Source: an uncultured Actinomycetes bacterium (lineage in GTDB: Bacteria > Actinomycetota > Acidimicrobiia > IMCC26256 > PALSA-555). From it: a DNA stretch of 42,474 nt. Under the pieces are notes generated by a model. That model did not search any database and had not been told where the DNA came from. It was given only the letters and a program-made list of their open reading frames with translations. The stretch spans positions 1-42,474 of the forward strand of contig CALEYV010000020.1 in the NCBI GenBank assembly GCA_937927875.1, read 5' to 3'. Shown here piece by piece: positions 22,560-29,693 of the stretch. The position numbers and the translations under genes are program-made. Positions within the stretch are counted from its first letter, which is position 1. Every line of letters starts with the position of its first letter.

Positions 22560-23012
22560 CTACGAGTCGGAAACCGCGACCTCGCACTCCCGGACCGCGC
22601 CGTCCCGGATGCGGTAGCAGCGCAGCACCGGCTCGGCGTGCTGGAGGCTGACGAGCACGTACATCCAGTGCGGCTCCATGGCCTGGCGCACGTCGGTGTC
22701 CGACGGGTACGGATCGGAGTGGGTGTGCGAGTGCCACACGCCGACGAGCTCCTCGTGGCGGGACTCGGCATCGCGCATCGCTTTGATGAGATCGCGCGAG
22801 TCGACCGTGTACGTCCGCGCCGAGCGGTCGGCGTTCGTGCACGGGTAGACGGCGGTCACGACGCCGGTCGGCTCGCCGTCGGTCTGGACCGGGCCGGCCA
22901 GCAGCCCGCACGCCTCGTCGGGCAGCCCGTCGTAGCAGTGGGCGACGATCGCCCGGTGCTGGTCGGTCGAGAGCCGGAGGAGCGGCTCGACGAACTCAGG
23001 CTCAGCCGGCAC
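22560..23012 (-). CDS. mec: Mec-type JAMM/MPN+ metallopeptidase
   Basis: The protein is 150 aa. The JAMM zinc site is complete: Glu33 in DEACGLL, then His94, His96, Ser104 and Asp107 in HSHTHSDPYPSDTD (HxHx7SxxD). In M. tuberculosis Mec cuts the CysO-cysteine adduct to release cysteine and regenerate the carrier. The gene order mec-cysO-cysM is the same here. Its start overlaps the end of the CoxL-like gene by 11 bp. Confidence 0.94.
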   Translation of the reverse strand: MPAEPEFVEPLLRLSTDQHRAIVAHCYDGLPDEACGLLAGPVQTDGEPTGVVTAVYPCTNADRSARTYTVDSRDLIKAMRDAESRHEELVGVWHSHTHSDPYPSDTDVRQAMEPHWMYVLVSLQHAEPVLRCYRIRDGAVRECEVAVSDS

Positions 23013-25299
23013 GCGCGTGCTGGATGGCGCGCCAGACCCGCTCGGCGGTGAACGGCATGTCCAGGTGCCGTACGCCGAAGTGGCTGAGCGCGTCGACGAC
23101 CGCGTTCTGGACCGCGGGCGTCGAGCCGATCGTCCCGGACTCGCCGATCCCCTTGGCGCCCAGCGGGTTCAGCGGGGTCGGCGTCTGGGTGTTCGAGGCC
23201 TCGAAGCTCGGCAGCTCGGCCGCGCTCGGCATCGCGTAGTCCATGAGGTTGGCGGTGAGCGGGTTGCCGTCGTCGTCGTAGACGACCTGCTCGTAGAGGG
23301 CCTGGGCCGCGCCCTGGGCGATGCCGCCGTGCTGCTGCCCGGCCACGAGCAGCGGGTTCAGGACCCGTCCGCAGTCGTCCACCGCGACGTGGCGGAGCAG
23401 CTCGACGCGCCCGGTCTCGGTGTCCACGTCGACAACCGCGACGTGAGCGCCGAACGGGTAGCTGGCCTCACCCTGGTTGAAGTCGAGCTCGCTCGCCAGG
23501 CCGCCCTCCCAGTCGGCGGGCCGTCGAGTCGGGTCCGACACCGCGTCGGCGAGGTCGGCCCACGTGAGCGCGGTCGCGGGGACACCGGCCACACCCACGG
23601 TGCCGCCCTCGTGCAAGACGATGTCGTCGGGACTGGCCTCGAGCAGGTGGGCCGCCAGTCGCTTCGCTTGCTCGAGCACCTCCTCGCTGGCGCGATAGAG
23701 GGCGCTGCCGGCGGTCTGCAGCGACCGGGAGCCCATCGTCCCGCTCCCCCGCGGCACGAGCGCGGTGTCCGACTGCACAAGCCGAACCTGCTCGATCGGG
23801 ACGCCGAGGAGCTCGGCGACGATCATCGCGAACGCGGTCTCGTGACCCTGGCCGTGCGCCGATGTGCCCACCCGGGCCACGATCGTGCCGTCGGCCTCGA
23901 CCTCCACGCCGCCGAACTCCTGGAACATCCCGCCCGCGGTGACCTCGACGTACGCGGACACCCCGATCCCAAGCTGGTGGACATCATCTCGGTCGCGCCC
24001 AGCCTGCTGCTCGGCAAGCAGCTGGTCGTAGCCGGCCACCCGGCAGGCTTCGTCGAGCGCCCGCGCGTACTCGCCCACGTCGTAGTTGGCGCCCGTCGCG
24101 GTGGTGAGCGGGAAGGCGTCCGGCGCCAGGAAGTTCTTCTTCCGGAGCTCGACGGGGTCCATGCCCAGCTCGTCAGCCGCCATGTCGATGATCCGCTCGA
24201 GGAACGCGGCCGCCTCGGGACGGCCGGCGCCGCGGTACGCGGCCGTGGGCGTCGTGTTGGTCGCGGCGCTGATCGCGTTGCACTGCACCTTCGGGATGGC
24301 GTACACGCCCTGGGCCATCATGCGGGTGAGGAAGGGCAGGAACGCCCCGATCGACGGGTAGCCCCCGGCGTCGCAGATGACCTTCACCCGCACCGCGGTG
24401 AACGTGCCGTCGCGGCGCAAGCCGAGCTCGACGAGCTGGATCTGGCCCCGCCCGTGGGTCATCGCGAGCAGGTTCTCGGAGCGGGTCTCGGTCCACTTCA
24501 CCGGGCGCCCGAGGTCACGGGCGAGGGCGGCGGTGATGACGTGCTCGCAGTGGGCGCCGGTCTTGGCGCCGAACCCGCCGCCGACCGCGCCCGCGACGAC
24601 GTGGACATGCTCGGGCTCCATCGCCAGCGCCGCGGCCAGCCCGTCACGGACCGAGAACGGGGCCTGGGTGGGCACGGTGACCTCGAGGCCGCCGTTGGGG
24701 CCCGGCTCGACGACGATCCCGTTCGACTCCATCGGGATCGGCGCGACACGCTGGTTGACGAACCGGCCCTGCACGACCACCTCGGCGCCGTCGAGGATCT
24801 CGGGATCATCCCCGAAGTTGAACTCGATGACCTCGTTCGAGCCCTTCGCCGGGAACAGGACCGTCGTCCCGTCGGCGAGCGCGGCCTCGGGGTCGACCAC
24901 GACCGGCAGTGGGTCGTAGTCGACGACGACCAGCTCCGCGGCGTCGACGGCCTGGGCCCGCGTCTCGGCGACGACCACCGCCACGATGTCGCCGACGAAG
25001 CGGACGACCCCGTCGGCCAGCGGAGGCCGGTTGAACTCGGCGGGCAGCATGACGAAGCCCTGCACGGGGGGGAGCTCGAGCGTCTCCTTGGTGTGGACCG
25101 CCACGACGCCGGGCATGGCGGCTGCCTCGGCGGTGTCGACGCCGGTGATGCGGGCGTGCGCGATCGTCGAGCGCACGAAGGCGACGTGGAGGAGGCCGGC
25201 GACCGCCAGGTCGTCGAAGTAGGTGGCCTCGCCGCGCAGGATCCGGGGGTCCTCGACGCGCTTGACGGGGTTCCCGAGGATCGAGCCGGAGGTCGCCAC
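23002..25299 (-). CDS. Xanthine dehydrogenase/CoxL-family molybdopterin-binding subunit (form II type)
   Basis: The protein is 765 aa, near the 750-810 aa usual for these subunits. The N-terminal hammerhead domain (RVEDPRILRGEATYFDDL) precedes the molybdenum-binding core with VGGGFGAKTG. The active-site loop reads TAAYRGAGRPEA, the AYRGAGR form called form II and not the AYxCSFR of true carbon monoxide dehydrogenase, so CO oxidation is unlikely. GAKGIGESGTIG near residue 715 has the catalytic Glu. The enzyme should hydroxylate an aldehyde or heterocycle using molybdopterin cytosine dinucleotide. The usual FAD (medium) and 2Fe-2S (small) subunit genes are missing from both sides, and no maturation gene is seen. 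Confidence 0.92.
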   Translation of the reverse strand: MATSGSILGNPVKRVEDPRILRGEATYFDDLAVAGLLHVAFVRSTIAHARITGVDTAEAAAMPGVVAVHTKETLELPPVQGFVMLPAEFNRPPLADGVVRFVGDIVAVVVAETRAQAVDAAELVVVDYDPLPVVVDPEAALADGTTVLFPAKGSNEVIEFNFGDDPEILDGAEVVVQGRFVNQRVAPIPMESNGIVVEPGPNGGLEVTVPTQAPFSVRDGLAAALAMEPEHVHVVAGAVGGGFGAKTGAHCEHVITAALARDLGRPVKWTETRSENLLAMTHGRGQIQLVELGLRRDGTFTAVRVKVICDAGGYPSIGAFLPFLTRMMAQGVYAIPKVQCNAISAATNTTPTAAYRGAGRPEAAAFLERIIDMAADELGMDPVELRKKNFLAPDAFPLTTATGANYDVGEYARALDEACRVAGYDQLLAEQQAGRDRDDVHQLGIGVSAYVEVTAGGMFQEFGGVEVEADGTIVARVGTSAHGQGHETAFAMIVAELLGVPIEQVRLVQSDTALVPRGSGTMGSRSLQTAGSALYRASEEVLEQAKRLAAHLLEASPDDIVLHEGGTVGVAGVPATALTWADLADAVSDPTRRPADWEGGLASELDFNQGEASYPFGAHVAVVDVDTETGRVELLRHVAVDDCGRVLNPLLVAGQQHGGIAQGAAQALYEQVVYDDDGNPLTANLMDYAMPSAAELPSFEASNTQTPTPLNPLGAKGIGESGTIGSTPAVQNAVVDALSHFGVRHLDMPFTAERVWRAIQHARAG

Positions 25300-25308
25300 G
25301 GCGGGACT

Positions 25309-26247
25309 CTATCCAGGCGCCGGATATCGCCGAGCGAGCTCGGCGAGCACGTCCTGGAACTCGGCCATCGTCGATCGAATCACCTCGTCCACGGTCTCGA
25401 CGTGGTCGATCCGGCCCGCGACCTGGCCGCCGAAGGCGAACGCGGCGTCGAGGTCGCCCTCGAAGTAGAGGGACAGGATCCCGTCCAGCGTCCCGAGGGC
25501 GACCTTCTCGTCCGATCGCTCGTACGCCTCGCTCCGGTCGGTGGCCAGCACCCGGAACGACGGCTTGTGCCAGCGGTTGAGGAACACGGTGCCGGTCTCG
25601 ACGGTGTCGACGATCAGCTGCTTGTACCGGTCGTGCACCGGCGACTCGGCGGCCGACACCATCCGGGTGCCCATCTGGACGCCCTCGGCGCCGAGCGCGA
25701 ACGCGGCCGCCATCGAACGGCCGTCGCAGATCCCGCCCGCGGCGACGACCGGGACGTCGACCCGGGAGCAGATCAGCGGGGTCAGCACCATCGTGGCCAC
25801 GTCGCGGCTGGCCTTGAACCCGCCGCCCTCGCCGCCCTCGGCGACGATCCCGTCGACGCCGGCTGCGACCGCCTTCAACGCCGCTCGCAGCGACGGGACG
25901 ACGTGGAACACCGTGATCCCCGCGTCGTGCAGGGCGTCGGTGAACACCTCGGGGTTGCCGGCTGAGGTCGTGACGAAGCGCACCCCCTGGTCGTGCACGA
26001 ACTCGACGATCCCGGGGTCGCGGACGAACAGCTGGGCGATGTTGACGCCGAAGGGCCGGTCGGTGAGGTCGCGCATCCGCGCGATCTCGTCGCGCACCTG
26101 GTCGAGCTGGCCCGAGGACGTCTCGATGATCCCGAGCGCGCCGGCGTTGGACACCGCCGACGCGAGCTGGGCCCGGGCGATGTAGCCCATCGGAGCCTGG
26201 AGGATCGGGTGCTCCACGCCGAGCAGGTCCGTGAGGCGGTTGCGCAT
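25309..26247 (-). CDS. Nitronate monooxygenase / 2-nitropropane dioxygenase family
   Basis: The protein is 312 aa from ATG 26247, giving the standard N-terminus RLTDLLGVEHPILQAPMG. It has the FMN-binding TIM-barrel features VDGIVAEGGEGGGFKASRDVATMVLTPLI, VPVVAAGGICDGRSMAAAFALGAEGVQMGTRMV and VSAAESPVHDRYK. Family members oxidise alkyl nitronates or act as flavin-dependent enoyl reductase-like enzymes; the substrate here is not known. A frame start at 26319 would overlap smpB and is rejected. TACCGT lies 6 nt before the ATG, so the transcript is probably leaderless and shares a symmetric promoter with smpB. Confidence 0.92.
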   Translation of the reverse strand: MRNRLTDLLGVEHPILQAPMGYIARAQLASAVSNAGALGIIETSSGQLDQVRDEIARMRDLTDRPFGVNIAQLFVRDPGIVEFVHDQGVRFVTTSAGNPEVFTDALHDAGITVFHVVPSLRAALKAVAAGVDGIVAEGGEGGGFKASRDVATMVLTPLICSRVDVPVVAAGGICDGRSMAAAFALGAEGVQMGTRMVSAAESPVHDRYKQLIVDTVETGTVFLNRWHKPSFRVLATDRSEAYERSDEKVALGTLDGILSLYFEGDLDAAFAFGGQVAGRIDHVETVDEVIRSTMAEFQDVLAELARRYPAPG

Positions 26248-26253
26248 CGGCGC

Positions 26254-26263
26254 ACGGTACCGT
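26254..26263. promoter_or_regulatory. Symmetric bidirectional -10 element between smpB and the nitronate monooxygenase gene
   Basis: The 22-bp gap between two divergent start codons holds the perfect palindrome ACGGTACCGT. Read to the right it gives TACCGT, 6 nt, ATG 26270 (smpB). Read to the left it gives TACCGT, 6 nt, ATG 26247. Both are TANNNT boxes at leaderless spacing, and the two hexamers overlap by two bases (26258-26259). Confidence 0.58.
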
Positions 26264-26269
26264 CGAGCG

Positions 26270-26746
26270 ATGCCCGCCGGCGCGCCCGCGAAGCCCGGCC
26301 GGACGCCGACGGTCAGCAACCGGCGGGCCCGGTACGACTACCTCGTGCTCGACACCTACGAGTGCGGCATCGTCCTGCGCGGCTCGGAGGTCAAGTCGCT
26401 CCGAGAAGGTCGCGCCAACCTCCGCGACGCGTACGCACGGGTGTCGGACGGCGAGATGTGGCTCCACGGCATGCACATCGCGCCGTACGAGTACGCACGA
26501 GACGACGACGACCCGGTCCGGCCCCGGAAGCTGCTGTTGCATCGGCGCCAGATCGACGCGCTCGCTCGGGCCACCGGCGAGAAGGGCGTCACCCTGGTCC
26601 CGCTGCGGGCGTTCTTCAAGGACGGCCGGGTCAAGGTCGACCTCGCCGTCGCCCGGGGCAAGCGCACCTACGACAAGCGGCGGACGATCGCCGAGCGCGA
26701 CGCCCGCCGGGACGTCGAGCGGGCCATCAAGGGGCAGCGGGACTGA
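26270..26746 (+). CDS. smpB: SsrA-binding protein SmpB
   Basis: The protein is 158 aa from ATG 26270. It has the OB-barrel core YDYLVLDTYECGIVLRGSEVKSLREGRANLRDAY, YARDDDDPVRPRKLLLHRRQID, VPLRAFFKDGRVKVDLAVARGKRTYDKR and the basic tail ERDARRDVERAIKG that enters the ribosomal mRNA channel. SmpB binds tmRNA and brings it to stalled ribosomes; ssrA lies 625 bp downstream on the same strand, as often seen. The N-terminal extension before NRRARYDY is about 16 residues, longer than in E. coli. The transcript is likely leaderless. Confidence 0.97.
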   Translation: MPAGAPAKPGRTPTVSNRRARYDYLVLDTYECGIVLRGSEVKSLREGRANLRDAYARVSDGEMWLHGMHIAPYEYARDDDDPVRPRKLLLHRRQIDALARATGEKGVTLVPLRAFFKDGRVKVDLAVARGKRTYDKRRTIAERDARRDVERAIKGQRD

Positions 26747-27288
26747 CCCGCCCGCAGGCGCTGCTGACGGTCGGCCACGGCGCCGCCTCCGCGGCGGCGT
26801 TCCGCGAGCTGGTGGACAGCGCCGAGCTCCGACTCGTGCTCGACGTCCGGCGGTTCCCCGGCAGCCGGCGCCATCCCCAGTTCTCCCGCGACGAGCTGGC
26901 CCGGTCACTCGCCGACGTGGAGATCGGCTACCGGTGGGACGAACGTCTCGGCGGCCGGCGCAAGGGGGTCCCCGACTCCCCGAACGTCGGGCTGCGCAAC
27001 GCCGCCTTCCGCGCCTACGCCGACCACATGCAGACCCCCGAGTTCGGCACCGCGCTGGCCCAGCTGCTCGAGGACGCGGCGCGCGAGCCCACGGCGGCGA
27101 TGTGCGCGGAGTCGCTCTGGTGGCGCTGCCATCGCCGGCTCATCGCCGACGCCGCCGCCCTGCTGCACGGCGTCGAGGTTCGGCACCTCCTGCCCGACGG
27201 GCGACAGCAGGCGCACCGCCCGACCGAGGGTGCGGTCGTCGAGGACGGCGTCCTCGTCTACCGACCGTCCCAAGCGGCGCTGCTGTGA
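26743..27288 (+). CDS. DUF488-family protein, probable CTG start
   Basis: The protein is 181 aa if it starts at CTG 26743, which overlaps the smpB stop (CTGA). The family signature TVGHGAASAAAFRELVDS is at the very N-terminus, followed by LVLDVRRFPGSRRHPQFSRDEL, YRWDERLGGRR, and the conserved cysteine motif MCAESLWWRCHRRLIADAA near residue 125. No ATG, GTG or TTG occurs in frame before the GTG at about 26809, which would delete the first motif; so a non-standard CTG start, here or at 26761/26764, is likely. The role of DUF488 is unknown. Confidence 0.82.
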   Translation: MTRPQALLTVGHGAASAAAFRELVDSAELRLVLDVRRFPGSRRHPQFSRDELARSLADVEIGYRWDERLGGRRKGVPDSPNVGLRNAAFRAYADHMQTPEFGTALAQLLEDAAREPTAAMCAESLWWRCHRRLIADAAALLHGVEVRHLLPDGRQQAHRPTEGAVVEDGVLVYRPSQAALL

Positions 27289-27371
27289 GTCGTCGAACCG
27301 CTGATGAGAACGACCGCAACGGCCGGTACACTCGTCATGCGTCGTCACACGTACGACGGCGCACTTGACAA

Positions 27372-27717
27372 GGGGGTGCGTGGCTTCGATTTCGTGGATT
27401 GAAGCGGGTGAAGCGAGCCGACGTCGCCGGATCGTCGCAAAAGAGCCGGCAACAACAAGAAACGCCGAGGACAACCTCGCGCTCGCGGCCTAAGGGCCGC
27501 GCGTCCGCTCCGACCCGGCCGCTCGGCCGGATGCGGGCGTCATCTTGAGCGGCTTACCGCCGGGACGGGCCTCGCGGCCCGGCGGGACATCGCAGCGGGG
27601 CTGGGGACGCCGCATCCGCCGGTGAGCGGCGGCGCCCCGAGACCTTGCTCACCGGCTGCGCTCGGAGAAGCCCCGCCGACGACACGGAAGACCCGGGTTC
27701 GAATCCCGGCACCTCCA
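27372..27717 (+). ncRNA. ssrA: tmRNA (SsrA)
   Basis: The tRNA-like ends pair: GGGGGTG (27372-27378) with CACCTCC (27710-27716), then A27717. The 3' T arm is CCGGG-TTCGAAT-CCCGG (27693-27709) and the 5' part begins GGGGGTGCGTGGCTTCGATT, both diagnostic. The tag frame runs from GCA 27437 to TAA 27491-27493 and encodes AKEPATTRNAEDNLALAA, ending in the usual LALAA degradation signal. GC-rich pseudoknot segments follow. CCA is not encoded. TACACT (27327-27332) is a possible -10 box, giving a 5' leader that RNase P would remove; a hairpin CGTCGT/ACGACG (27340-27358) lies in that leader. Confidence 0.97.
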
Positions 27718-27754
27718 AAAGCGCTTGCGCGGAAGCGAGCGCTTCTGGAGGTGC
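27709..27754. repeat. 20-bp inverted repeat joining the tmRNA 3' end to downstream sequence
   Basis: Bases 27709-27728 pair with 27735-27754 across a 6-nt loop, with one A-C mismatch and one G-U pair. The left arm includes the mature 3' acceptor strand CACCTCC-A of tmRNA. No T tract follows, so it is not a standard terminator, though it could act as a 3' processing hairpin. Confidence 0.75.
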
Positions 27755-27765
27755 GCCATGCCCCC

Positions 27766-27793
27766 CTGACACCGACCGGCGGTGGGTCAGTTT
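27766..27793 (+). terminator. Possible terminator downstream of ssrA
   Basis: CTGAC-ACCG (27766-27774) pairs with CGGT (27780-27783) and GTCAG (27786-27790), leaving a GG bulge and a 5-nt loop, followed by TTT. It is weak but is the only hairpin with a short T run after the tmRNA gene. Confidence 0.4.
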
Positions 27794-27821
27794 GATATCC
27801 GGGGCAGAACGAGGCGGCGTG

Positions 27822-27926
27822 CTACTTCACGAGTTGGGGCGTGAGGCCGTCGACGTCCATCTCGAAGTACTCGTTGTCGGCGAACGGTGCGACCACACCC
27901 TCGGCGATCTCGCGCACCGCTGGCAC
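27822..27926 (-). CDS. Possible 34-aa small protein
   Basis: GTG 27926 follows GGAAGG with 7-nt spacing and ends at TAG 27824-27822. The peptide (VREIAEGVVAPFADNEYFEMD and so on to LVK) is acidic and about nine in ten third positions are G or C, as in real genes here. It lies 29 bp after the preceding minus-strand gene and could end that operon. It might also be the remnant of a longer gene next to ssrA, a common integration site. I do not recognise it. Confidence 0.42.
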   Translation of the reverse strand: MPAVREIAEGVVAPFADNEYFEMDVDGLTPQLVK

Positions 27927-27955
27927 TGAAGCGCCTTCCCAGAGACAGGCGCGGG

Positions 27956-28495
27956 TCAGAGCCAGCCCACGCGAGCGCTGGCGACCTCGGGGCCGTCGGG
28001 TGGTGGGGCCAACTGCCCGCTTCGCACCGCGGCGAGCATCTCGCGGACGGTGCCGACGATCCCCGGCGCCTCGGCTCGCAACTCCGCCGCGTCGCGCTCG
28101 TCGACCGAGGCCGGGTCGACGTCGGCGCCCGCGAGGAGGCCGTCGAGATCCTCGAGCTGGGACTGCAGGAAGGCGAGCGGGTCCTCGCTCATGGCGGCGT
28201 CGAATTGACGGGATCCCGGCTCCCAGCCCCGCATCTTGGGGTGGTGATGCGTGCGGTCGTAGCTGCCGACCGGGCCGGCCACCGACTCGAGCAGATCGGC
28301 CCGCCAGATCGGCTGGTCCACGAGGATCGGCCGGGCGGCGTAGATCGATCCCTCGTGCTCGGGGGTGGCGAGCAGCCGGACCTCGACCCGTACGCCCCGC
28401 TCCGCGCCCTCCTGCCCCGGGCCGGGACGGGGATCGACGAAGTACAGGTCGCCGACGGCCACGCCGACCCGATGGAAGCCGTAGAGGTGCAGCAT
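27956..28495 (-). CDS. Hypothetical protein (179 aa)
   Basis: ATG 28495 is chosen because GAGGAGG lies about 8 nt upstream; the open frame continues further up but inside the preceding gene. The protein begins LHLYGFHRVGVAVGDLYFVDPRP, has VRLLATPEHEGSIYAARPI, VDQPIWRADLLESVAGPVGS and a His-rich YDRTHHHPKMRGWEPG, then an acidic helical half ending in ASARVGWL. I do not recognise a family. The DRTHHHP-type cluster could bind metal. It follows the CMD-like gene by 38 bp and is probably in the same operon. Confidence 0.72.
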   Translation of the reverse strand: MLHLYGFHRVGVAVGDLYFVDPRPGPGQEGAERGVRVEVRLLATPEHEGSIYAARPILVDQPIWRADLLESVAGPVGSYDRTHHHPKMRGWEPGSRQFDAAMSEDPLAFLQSQLEDLDGLLAGADVDPASVDERDAAELRAEAPGIVGTVREMLAAVRSGQLAPPPDGPEVASARVGWL

Positions 28496-28533
28496 CGCGA
28501 GGTCCTCCTCGGTCGGCCCAGCGTACGGCGCGG

Positions 28534-29136
28534 TCAGCGTCGCGACGTCGGGAGCGGGTCGTAGCCGGGCTCGACCTCGACGCCGGCACCGTTGGCGAGC
28601 ATCGACAGCATCGTGTACTGGCCGACCACGAAGATCAGCTCGACCAGAGCCGCGTCGTCGTGGCGCGCCGCGAGCCGCCGCCAGGTCGCGTCGCTGATCG
28701 TCCAGCTCTGCTGCAGCTCGTCGGCGGCTCGGAGCAGGTCGGCGTCGGCCGGCTCCCAGCCGGGCGCGTCGGGCCCGGCCGCCACCCGGTCGAGCTCGTC
28801 GTCGGTCAATCCCGCCGCCCGCGCGTACACGGCGTGGTGTCCCCATTCGAACCGCGATCCGCAGTTCACCGCCGCTCGCAGCGCCAGCAGCTCGTGGTCT
28901 CGACGCGGGAGGACGCCCTCGAGGACGAGCGCGCTCGCCCAGCCGAGGAACGGCTCGAGGAGCTTTGGCTGGTGCGCCATCACGGTCAGGATGTTGAGCG
29001 GACGGGGCGGGGCGTCGTCCTCCGAGCCCGGCTCCCGAGCCTCGAGCTCGGCGACGGGACCGACGGTCGGCGCCAGCGCGCGACGGACGGCCTCGCTCCA
29101 CGACGCCGGCTCGAGGCCGGCGATTCGCTCCGTCAT
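28534..29136 (-). CDS. Carboxymuconolactone decarboxylase (AhpD-like) family protein
   Basis: The protein is 200 aa, one helical CMD domain. LNILTVMAHQPKLLEPFLGWAS and the core VLPRRDHELLALRAAVNCGSRFEWGHHAVYARAAGLTDDELDRV match the family. The peroxidase CxxC of AhpD is absent (only one Cys in NCGSRFEWGHH), so a thiol peroxidase role is unlikely and the function is open. ATG 29136 lies 10 bp after the stop of the SRPBCC gene on the same strand, suggesting one transcript. Confidence 0.86.
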   Translation of the reverse strand: MTERIAGLEPASWSEAVRRALAPTVGPVAELEAREPGSEDDAPPRPLNILTVMAHQPKLLEPFLGWASALVLEGVLPRRDHELLALRAAVNCGSRFEWGHHAVYARAAGLTDDELDRVAAGPDAPGWEPADADLLRAADELQQSWTISDATWRRLAARHDDAALVELIFVVGQYTMLSMLANGAGVEVEPGYDPLPTSRR

Positions 29137-29146
29137 TCGACGCTCG

Positions 29147-29692
29147 TCAGCGCGACGACACCGGGTGCGGGGCGGCCCGCTCGGCCAGGGCGCCGAGGGT
29201 GCGGAGCTGCTTGCGCATCATGATCAGGTCGCCGAGCGGGAGGAGCCAGCCGACCGCGGTGCTGACGAGCGTCGGTCGGTTCCGCTGCAGCAGCTTCGCC
29301 ACCAGCCGCGCCCCGTCCGGATGGGCACCGACGCGGTAGGTGATCGCGACCGCTCCGAAGAGCCGGTGGTCGGTCTGCAGGGTGATGTGCCGATCGGGCT
29401 CGAAGTCGGTCAGCGTGAAGATGGACTTGAAGCGCTGGCCGACGGCGAGGTGCTCGAGGCCCGGCACGAGCTGTCGGGGGCTGCGACGCCCGCCGTTGTC
29501 GAGCCAGTCGTAGCTGTACGGGGCGACCCGGAGCTGGCACAGCCACCGGAAGACCACCGGTGGTGGCGCCTGCACGGTGACGGCCCGGTACAGGATGAGG
29601 TCGGGCTCGGCGACGAGGCGGTCGCAGGGGTAGGCCTGGCTGCGCTCGGCGGGGTCGGCGCCCCACGATTCGAAGCACGAGCGCCGCGCCAC
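29147..29692 (-). CDS. SRPBCC (START-like) family protein
   Basis: The protein is 181 aa from GTG 29692, one base after the stop of the DinB-MOSC gene. It starts with a Cys-containing segment and YPCDRLVAEPDLILYRAVTVQAPPPVVFRWLCQLRVAPYSYDW, the first strand and helices of the Bet v1-like fold, followed by RSPRQLVPGLEHLAVGQRF and FTLTDFEPDRHITLQTD. These proteins bind a hydrophobic ligand in a deep cavity. No catalytic residue can be named. Coupling to the MOSC gene suggests a shared path. Confidence 0.82.
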   Translation of the reverse strand: MARRSCFESWGADPAERSQAYPCDRLVAEPDLILYRAVTVQAPPPVVFRWLCQLRVAPYSYDWLDNGGRRSPRQLVPGLEHLAVGQRFKSIFTLTDFEPDRHITLQTDHRLFGAVAITYRVGAHPDGARLVAKLLQRNRPTLVSTAVGWLLPLGDLIMMRKQLRTLGALAERAAPHPVSSR

Positions 29693-29693
29693 C

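Noticed and set aside
23002..25299. Carbon monoxide dehydrogenase large subunit (true CoxL)
   Set aside because: The active-site loop is AYRGAGR, not AYxCSFR, and the other subunits are absent.
27365..27370. TTGACA as a -35 box of ssrA
   Set aside because: It lies directly before the mature tmRNA 5' end, too close to start its transcription.
27554..27772. 72-aa minus-strand frame across the tmRNA gene containing LEVPGFEPGSS
   Set aside because: It is the antisense reading of the tmRNA T arm, a well-known false annotation.
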